This document shows, piece after piece, positions 35,451-39,958 of a DNA stretch of 39,958 bases. Where the stretch lies: assembly GCA_934623455.1 (NCBI GenBank), contig CAKTVK010000007.1, positions 1 through 39,958 on the forward strand, in the 5' to 3' direction. Below the pieces are notes generated by a model. That model had not been told where the DNA came from. It did no database searches and was given only the letters and a program-made list of their open reading frames with translations. The position numbers and the translations under genes were made by a program. Each line of letters starts with the position of its first letter. Position 1 is the stretch's first letter. The DNA is from an uncultured Eggerthellaceae bacterium (GTDB lineage Bacteria; Actinomycetota; Coriobacteriia; Coriobacteriales; Eggerthellaceae).

Positions 35451-35462
35451 CCGAAAGCTCAA

Positions 35463-35495
35463 TTGTTGACAAAAGGTGGGGTAATTTGTCAACAA
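35463..35495 (-). repeat. 29-bp 3'-UTR repeat, lysS copy, with an 11-bp stem
   Basis: Starts 3 nt after the lysS TAA. On the minus strand TTGTTGACAAA and TTTGTCAACAA are perfect complements around an 11-nt ACCCC-containing loop. The part 35467-35495 is identical to 26171-26199 after the symporter gene. There is no U-run, and the terminator follows separately. Confidence 0.9.
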
Positions 35496-35498
35496 CGA

Positions 35499-37475
35499 TT
35501 AGTACAGCTTTGCGCCGGCGGGAATGGCGTCGCTCACCATGAGCAGGTTCAAGCGCTCTTCGCCCTCCTCCGCGTGAACAGCGGAAATAAGCATGCCACA
35601 CGAATCGATACCCATCATCTTGCGCGGCGGCAAATTCGTGATGGCAATGAGCGTCTTGCCTACCAGTTGTTCGGGCTCGTAATACGCATGGATGCCTGAA
35701 AGAATTACGCGGTCTTGGTCCGTACCGTCGTTCAACACGAACTTCAGCAGCTTCTTGCTCTTCGGCACCGCCTCGCACGCCTTGACTTTCACAGCGCGGA
35801 AGTCGGATTTGCTGAACGTCTCGAAGTCAACGTAATCCTGGAACAAGTCCTCAATCTCCACCTTGGAAAAGTCGATGGCCGCAGCGGCTGCAGCAGGCGC
35901 ATCGGCAACGGCGACCGCACCATCAGCAGCGGCAGCACCTTCGCCAACGCAAGCTTCGGCCTTAGGCGCACCAGCCGGGGTTTCCTCGCGCATGTGCGGG
36001 AACAGCAACACGTCGCGGATGGTTGCGCTATCGGTCAGCAACATGACCAGGCGGTCAATGCCAATGCCCACGCCGCCCGCAGGAGGCATGCCGTATTCCA
36101 GCGCGCGGATGTAGTCGGCGTCGTAGCCCATGGCCTCGTCGTCGCCCATGCCCTTTGCCTCAACCTGCGCACGGAAGCGTTCGGCCTGGTCAACAGGGTC
36201 ATTCAGCTCGGTAAACGCATTGGCGTACTCGTGGCCGCAAATGAACAGCTCGAAGCGCTGCGTAAAATTCGGGTCCTTCGGATCCTTCTTTGCCAGGGGG
36301 CTGATCTCCAGCGGATGCTCGGTAACGAACGTCGGCTGAATGAGCTTTTCCTCGGCAACGGCCTCGAAAATCTCGGAGATGAGCTTGCCCTTGCCCCACG
36401 CGGTATCGGCATGGCCGCCGTTGCGCTCAAGGATTTCCACCAGCTCTTTATGCGTACGCGCGAAGGAAACTTCCTCGCCTGCGCCTTCGCTTGCCAGCTC
36501 GGACATGGTGGCAACGCGCCAATTGCCGCCCAGCTCAATGGTGTTGCCCTGATACTCAACGGTCATGGTGCCACACGCCGCCTGCGCGGCAGCCTGAATA
36601 GCGCCCTGCGTAAGCTTCATCATGCCGGAAAGGTCGGTGAACGCCTGGTAGGCTTCCATCGTGGTGAACTCGGGATTATGGAAGGGGTCCATGCCCTCGT
36701 TGCGGAACTGACGGCCAATCTCGTACACGCGCTCAAAGCCGCCCACCAGCAGGCGCTTCAACGGCAGCTCGGTGGCAATGCGCAGGAAGTAATCGCGGTC
36801 AAGCGCGTTGAAATGCGTCACAAAGGGCTTGGCGTTTGCGCCACCCATAATGGAATGCAAAAACGGCGTTTCCACTTCGAAGAAGTCCTGGCCGTCCATG
36901 TAGCGGCGAATAGCGGAAACAATCTGGCTGCGCTTGACGAATGTACCCTTGACCTCGGGATTTGCAATAAGGTCAACGTAGCGCTGACGATAACGCAGCT
37001 CTTTGTCGGCCAAGCCGTGGAACTTTTCCGGCAGCGGACGCAGGCTCTTCGACAAAAGCTCAAAACTGCGCGCGGCAACGGAAAGCTGGCCGCGCTTCGT
37101 GCGCATCATGGTGCCGTGCACGCCAATCCAGTCGCCCACATCCAGGTCCTTTGCGCGCTTGTACAGATCCTCGCCCAAGTTGTTGATCTGGAAGAACAGC
37201 TGAATGTCGCCCGTGGTGTCACGCAGGCCGAAGAACGCGCACTTGCCCTGCACGCGCTTGGACATAACGCGGCCGGCAACCGCAACGGCATCTTCCGTGG
37301 ACTCGCCATCGGCAAGATTGGCGTAAGCCGCATCCAGGTCAGTCACATGATGGGTGTAGTCGAAAGCGTGACCGTAAGGGTCCTCGCCCGCCGCAATCAG
37401 CGCAGCACGCTTGGCTTTGCGAACCTCAATAGGATCATCCTCAACCATCTGCTGCTTTGCGTTGTTATCGCTCAT
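35499..37475 (-). CDS. lysS: Lysyl-tRNA synthetase, class II, fused to a C-terminal EMAP/Trbp111-like tRNA-binding domain
   Basis: 658 residues; ATG preceded by AAGGAG. Residues 1 to about 500 are a normal bacterial class II LysRS: N-terminal OB fold (AVAVAGRVMSKRVQGKCAFFGL), motif 2 FRNEGMDPFHNPEFTTMEAY, and motif 3 GVGIGIDRLVMLLTDS. It charges tRNA-Lys with lysine. An Ala/Glu-rich linker (about 512-545) leads to an extra OB-fold domain: IDFSKVEIEDL, FRAVKVKACEAVPKSKKLLK, ILSGIHAYYEPEQLVGK, and NLPPRKMMGIDSCGMLIS. This is the tRNA-binding domain usually found at the end of MetRS or as free Trbp111, and it probably increases tRNA affinity. The greA gene lies upstream in the same direction, 229 bp away. 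The gene is followed by the 29-bp repeat and a terminator. Confidence 0.95.
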   Translation of the reverse strand: MSDNNAKQQMVEDDPIEVRKAKRAALIAAGEDPYGHAFDYTHHVTDLDAAYANLADGESTEDAVAVAGRVMSKRVQGKCAFFGLRDTTGDIQLFFQINNLGEDLYKRAKDLDVGDWIGVHGTMMRTKRGQLSVAARSFELLSKSLRPLPEKFHGLADKELRYRQRYVDLIANPEVKGTFVKRSQIVSAIRRYMDGQDFFEVETPFLHSIMGGANAKPFVTHFNALDRDYFLRIATELPLKRLLVGGFERVYEIGRQFRNEGMDPFHNPEFTTMEAYQAFTDLSGMMKLTQGAIQAAAQAACGTMTVEYQGNTIELGGNWRVATMSELASEGAGEEVSFARTHKELVEILERNGGHADTAWGKGKLISEIFEAVAEEKLIQPTFVTEHPLEISPLAKKDPKDPNFTQRFELFICGHEYANAFTELNDPVDQAERFRAQVEAKGMGDDEAMGYDADYIRALEYGMPPAGGVGIGIDRLVMLLTDSATIRDVLLFPHMREETPAGAPKAEACVGEGAAAADGAVAVADAPAAAAAAIDFSKVEIEDLFQDYVDFETFSKSDFRAVKVKACEAVPKSKKLLKFVLNDGTDQDRVILSGIHAYYEPEQLVGKTLIAITNLPPRKMMGIDSCGMLISAVHAEEGEERLNLLMVSDAIPAGAKLY

Positions 37476-37704
37476 AGTAATTCTCCTTCAGGGAAACGCC
37501 GGCGAAAACCAGACCGGTTCCGCGTTCAGCTTTGCGTTCGGTTTCGCGCAACGCCAACCCCAACCGCAACCTTGTCCGCTTCGCACGGCATGCACGCCCG
37601 CTTCGCTGCATCCACTCAACACAACGCCAGCGCAGGCGCATATAATTGCAGCGCACCCCTTTCGCGCAAAAGCAAGCGAAGGAAGGCGCGCTGCCCGTTT
37701 ATGA

Positions 37705-38172
37705 TTAGCGTTCGATTTTCTTGATGACAATCGTCAGAGGACGACCAGTCGGGCCAACAGCCTGAATCTCGTCACCCTTCTTGTGCCCCAAAATAGCGGC
37801 GCCAACAGCTGATTCGTTGGAAATTTTGCCACCCTTCACGTTGCTTTCAGCCGCACCCACAATGGTGAACACGCGCTCAACGCCATTAAGATCAAGCGTT
37901 ACCGTGCTGCCAATGTTGATTTTCGTGGAGCGCTTGTTGGCGCTTACCACCACGGCATCCGCCAAAATGCGGTTAATCTGCGCAATGCGCGCCTCAACCT
38001 GAGCCTGCTCGTTCTTAGCGTCATCGTATTCGGAGTTTTCAGAGATATCGCCGAACTCGCGGGCAACCTTAATGCGCTCGCCAATCTCGGCGCGCTTTTC
38101 AGTCTCCAGGTAATGCAGCTCTGCTTCAAGCTGATCTTTGCCTTCTTGGGTAATCAAGTTGCCTTCAGCCAT
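37705..38172 (-). CDS. greA: Transcription elongation factor GreA
   Basis: 155 residues from ATG 38172, which has GGCGG just upstream and gives the family's usual length; a TTG start at 38214 would add 14 polar residues and is less likely. The N-terminal coiled coil (about 1-75) has LITQEGKDQLEAEL, AREFGDISENSEYDDAKNEQ with the tip acidic pair, and EARIAQI. The C-terminal FKBP-like domain has VTLDLNG, SNESAVGAAILGHKKGD and TGRPLTI. GreA rescues backtracked RNA polymerase by stimulating transcript cleavage. It lies upstream of lysS and may be co-transcribed with it, although a lysS promoter in the 229-bp gap is possible. Confidence 0.95.
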   Translation of the reverse strand: MAEGNLITQEGKDQLEAELHYLETEKRAEIGERIKVAREFGDISENSEYDDAKNEQAQVEARIAQINRILADAVVVSANKRSTKINIGSTVTLDLNGVERVFTIVGAAESNVKGGKISNESAVGAAILGHKKGDEIQAVGPTGRPLTIVIKKIER

Positions 38173-38268
38173 TTTTCCGCCAATCTGTGGATCGTCCTCG
38201 TTATTATTTTTCAAAATCTGAAACCCGCCAGCTCATCCGTTCACTGCGGGCTTCTCTGTAGCCTTGCT

Positions 38269-38296
38269 ATGTTATCACATTCGCGCTATGGTTGAA
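38269..38296 (-). promoter_or_regulatory. Possible greA promoter
   Basis: On the minus strand TTCAAC and TAACAT are 16 nt apart, about 97 nt upstream of the greA ATG. The match is moderate. Confidence 0.35.
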
Positions 38297-38336
38297 GAAA
38301 AGAAGCGGCAGGAGAAGATATCTTTTCACATTTTTC

Positions 38337-38365
38337 TCGCACTAATCGAAACAATGTGCTATCAT
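38337..38365 (+). promoter_or_regulatory. Probable tRNA-Pro promoter
   Basis: TCGCAC, a 17-nt spacer and TGCTATCAT (extended -10 TATCAT) place the start about 14 nt upstream of the tRNA. Confidence 0.5.
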
Positions 38366-38385
38366 GCTTAAGCTGTCTTTTACAG

Positions 38386-38462
38386 CGGGTTGTGGCTCAG
38401 CTTGGTAGAGCGCTGCGTTCGGGACGCAGAGGTCGCAGGTTCAAATCCTGTCAACCCGACCA
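38386..38462 (+). tRNA. tRNA-Pro (anticodon CGG)
   Basis: 77 nt including encoded CCA. The acceptor stem CGGGTTG pairs with CAACCCG. The anticodon arm is CTGCG-TTCGGGA-CGCAG, giving anticodon CGG in the normal position. The T arm is GCAGG-TTCAAAT-CCTGT. The discriminator base is A. Confidence 0.97.
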
Positions 38463-38473
38463 TTTTGATTACG

Positions 38474-38502
38474 AAAGTCGCTTGAAAAAGCGACTTTTTG
38501 TT
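38474..38502 (+). terminator. Intrinsic terminator of tRNA-Pro
   Basis: AAAGTCGCTT and AAGCGACTTT pair around a GAAA tetraloop and are followed by TTGTTT. It lies 11 nt after the tRNA. Confidence 0.9.
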
Positions 38503-38527
38503 TATTACCGAACACGAAAGACGCCTT

Positions 38528-39496
38528 ATGAAACTATCAATGATAGTGCCTGCATACAACGAAGAGGCCAACGTTCATCCCTTCTACGATGAAGCCGTGC
38601 GCGTTTTCGGTGAAACGAACCTAACTTGCGAAATCATCTTCATCGATGATGGCAGCAAGGATAAAACATACGATGAACTGCGCAAACTTGTTGATATCGC
38701 TCGCAATGAACAGCGAATCTCGGTTTGCGCCGTGTCGTTTTCTCGCAATTTTGGAAAAGAAGCGGCACTGTTCGCGGGCCTCAAGCACGCGCAAGGCGAC
38801 TTGATTGCGTTCATTGACGCTGACCTGCAACAAGAACCCGCAACGCTGCTTGAAATGGTGCGCATCCTAGAGCGCGACGATGACCTTGATTGCGTGGCGG
38901 CATGCCAAGTGAACCGGAAAAAGGGACTGACCGCATCGCTTTCCCACAAGTTCTATAAAGTTCTAGCCTCGTCTTCTAATATGGAAGTCATCCAAGACGC
39001 CAGCGATTTTCGCGTGTTCCGCCGCTGTGTGGCAGAAGCGCTTTTGTCCATGGGCGACTATCAGCGCTTTTCGAAGGGCCTATTCTCGTGGGTGGGCTTC
39101 AAAACGTACGCCTACCCGTATACGCCCAGCAAACGCCATGCGGGCGAAAGCACGTGGTCGTTCTGGGGACTTTTGCGCTACGCCTTCAATGGGCTGCTCT
39201 CGTTTTCGGTGGCGCCGCTGCGCACCATTACCACCTCCGGTGTTTTTGTTTCCGCGGCAGCGTTCATCTACTTAATTATCGTGATCGTGCAACGTCTTGC
39301 ATTTGGCGTTGATATCCCTGGTTACGCCACTATTGTGGCGCTGATCCTGCTTTTGGGTGGCGTGCAGCTTTTAGCGTTGGGATTCATTGGCGAATACCTT
39401 TCGCGTGCCTACATCGAGGGCAAAAACCGCCCTATCTACATCGAGCGCCGTTGCCTGAACAGCGAAAACGCCGAAGATACGCAAAGCGAAGGATAG
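38528..39496 (+). CDS. GtrB/DPM1-type polyprenyl-phosphate glycosyltransferase
   Basis: 322 residues from ATG 38528, where the fold begins; ten in-frame codons upstream overlap the tRNA terminator and are rejected. The GT-A family 2 domain (about 1-225) has MKLSMIVPAYNEEANV, IIFIDDGSKDKTYDEL, FSRNFGKEAALFAGL, and IAFIDADLQQEP with the DxD-type site. Two C-terminal membrane segments follow (about 235-258 and 270-295), with IGEYLSRAYIEGKNRPIY as in GtrB, YfdH and ArnC relatives. These enzymes move a sugar from a nucleotide donor to undecaprenyl phosphate at the inner face of the membrane, for later transfer to wall glycans or proteins. The sugar is unknown. No flippase or transferase partner is adjacent. 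The ribosome site is weak. Confidence 0.9.
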   Translation: MKLSMIVPAYNEEANVHPFYDEAVRVFGETNLTCEIIFIDDGSKDKTYDELRKLVDIARNEQRISVCAVSFSRNFGKEAALFAGLKHAQGDLIAFIDADLQQEPATLLEMVRILERDDDLDCVAACQVNRKKGLTASLSHKFYKVLASSSNMEVIQDASDFRVFRRCVAEALLSMGDYQRFSKGLFSWVGFKTYAYPYTPSKRHAGESTWSFWGLLRYAFNGLLSFSVAPLRTITTSGVFVSAAAFIYLIIVIVQRLAFGVDIPGYATIVALILLLGGVQLLALGFIGEYLSRAYIEGKNRPIYIERRCLNSENAEDTQSEG

Positions 39497-39597
39497 CGTT
39501 CGGGGCCGGCACCCGCAAAACGCAATAAAAAGTCACGAGCGACGGCGGCGCCGGAAAGCAGCAGCTTATCCGCAAAGCAACACCCAACCTTGGTCGC

Positions 39598-39637
39598 AAA
39601 AAACTCGGGGAATGAGCCACTTCAGCCCATCCCCCGA
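39598..39637 (-). terminator. Intrinsic terminator of the cell-wall-binding-repeat gene
   Basis: On the minus strand TCGGGG pairs with CCCCGA, with a further short paired part inside, and is followed by six T. It lies about 60 nt after the stop at 39699. The rest of 39497-39698 shows no gene. Confidence 0.7.
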
Positions 39638-39698
39638 TTGTCATACCGCTAAAAACGCAACACGCTCAAGCTAGAGCACCGCAGCACGGTACCGCCAA

Positions 39699-39958
39699 CT
39701 ATAGCGCCGCAGCAATAGCGGCTTTCAGCTCTTGAACAACGCTCTTCGGAACAGCCGAGTAACCTCCCAACACGTATCCTCGATTAAAGAACGGCGCATA
39801 AGTCGTGAAGAACGTTTCCGCCGATTCTATATACTCTTCATCCGCATATAAGATAGGCGCATTCGCCCTGCCACACAACGGCCCCGCGCACAACGCATCG
39901 TAGTACGATTGCGCCGTGGTCACAGCCGCTCCATTCATCTGCATGCCGTCTTCAAGGC
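39699..39958 (-). CDS. Cell-wall-binding-repeat protein, C-terminal end (start beyond right edge)
   Basis: 86 codons visible, open to the right edge; the in-frame ATG at 39944 is internal because LEDG precedes it without a stop. The fragment reads DALCAGPLCGRANAPILYAD, then a helix and NRGYVLGGYSAVPKSVVQEL. This is one and a half units of the cell wall binding repeat 2 family (PF04122): an A-x-ILY strand, and a YVLGG-x-SAV turn. Such repeats anchor secreted proteins of Gram-positive bacteria to the wall non-covalently through wall polymers. The catalytic or adhesive part, and the signal peptide, lie outside the window. Confidence 0.85.
   Translation of the reverse strand, partial: LEDGMQMNGAAVTTAQSYYDALCAGPLCGRANAPILYADEEYIESAETFFTTYAPFFNRGYVLGGYSAVPKSVVQELKAAIAAAL

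Noticed and set aside
37476..37704. T-box or other leader riboswitch upstream of lysS
   Set aside because: No T-box sequence or specifier stem is visible, and I see no other known riboswitch motif.

Overview
The window looks like a chromosomal segment of a moderately high-GC Gram-positive actinobacterium, most plausibly class Coriobacteriia (an Eggerthella-like lineage). This is inferred from gene content: an FHA / PP2C phosphatase / RodA-PBP / PASTA-kinase operon of actinobacterial type, cell-wall-binding-repeat and giant beta-helix surface proteins, and a LysRS carrying an extra C-terminal tRNA-binding domain. No search was run, so the genus is left open.

Layout. 1-7599 (-) is the N-terminal 2533 codons of a giant secreted beta-helix repeat protein that runs off the left edge. 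7600-9084 has no convincing gene but holds a leader hairpin, three 20-bp direct repeats, a long polypyrimidine tract and a palindromic element. 9085-12757 (+) carries a DUF559/Vsr-like nuclease-fold protein between two near-identical palindromic elements, then a macrodomain-HTH protein and a VWA protein. 12980-15526 (-) encodes a membrane-anchored C39-like peptidase and a NifX-like protein, and 16201-17019 (+) a TauE/SafE permease. 17256-26169 (+) is the cell-envelope signalling operon: FhaA-like, FhaB-like, PP2C phosphatase, RodA-PBP fusion, PASTA kinase, then an NSS-type symporter and a terminator. 26484-29825 (+) is a large MacB/FtsX-type ABC exporter. 30051-31708 (-) is ygjP-like plus rsmI. 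32804-35039 (+) is ettA plus a PAP2 phosphatase. 35499-38172 (-) is lysS and greA. 38386-38462 is tRNA-Pro(CGG), followed by a GtrB/DPM-type glycosyltransferase (+). The right edge cuts a cell-wall-binding-repeat protein (-).

The operon at 17-25 kb forms one functional unit. The kinase senses muropeptides or lipid II through four PASTA domains, the phosphatase reverses its phosphorylation, the two FHA proteins read phosphothreonine, and the RodA-PBP fusion polymerises and cross-links peptidoglycan.

The most unusual signal is a family of six dispersed palindromic intergenic elements of 206-229 bp (8586, 10200, 14489, 15651, 32005, 35153). Each has two inverted arms of 50 nt (51 in one copy) with shared ends TTGTYG and GGT. 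The inner 30-nt stem is well matched within each element but differs between subfamilies, so the hairpin is kept while the sequence changes. I recognise no described family. A second small repeat, a 29-bp sequence, sits directly after the stop codons of two unrelated genes (symporter and lysS), ahead of their terminators.
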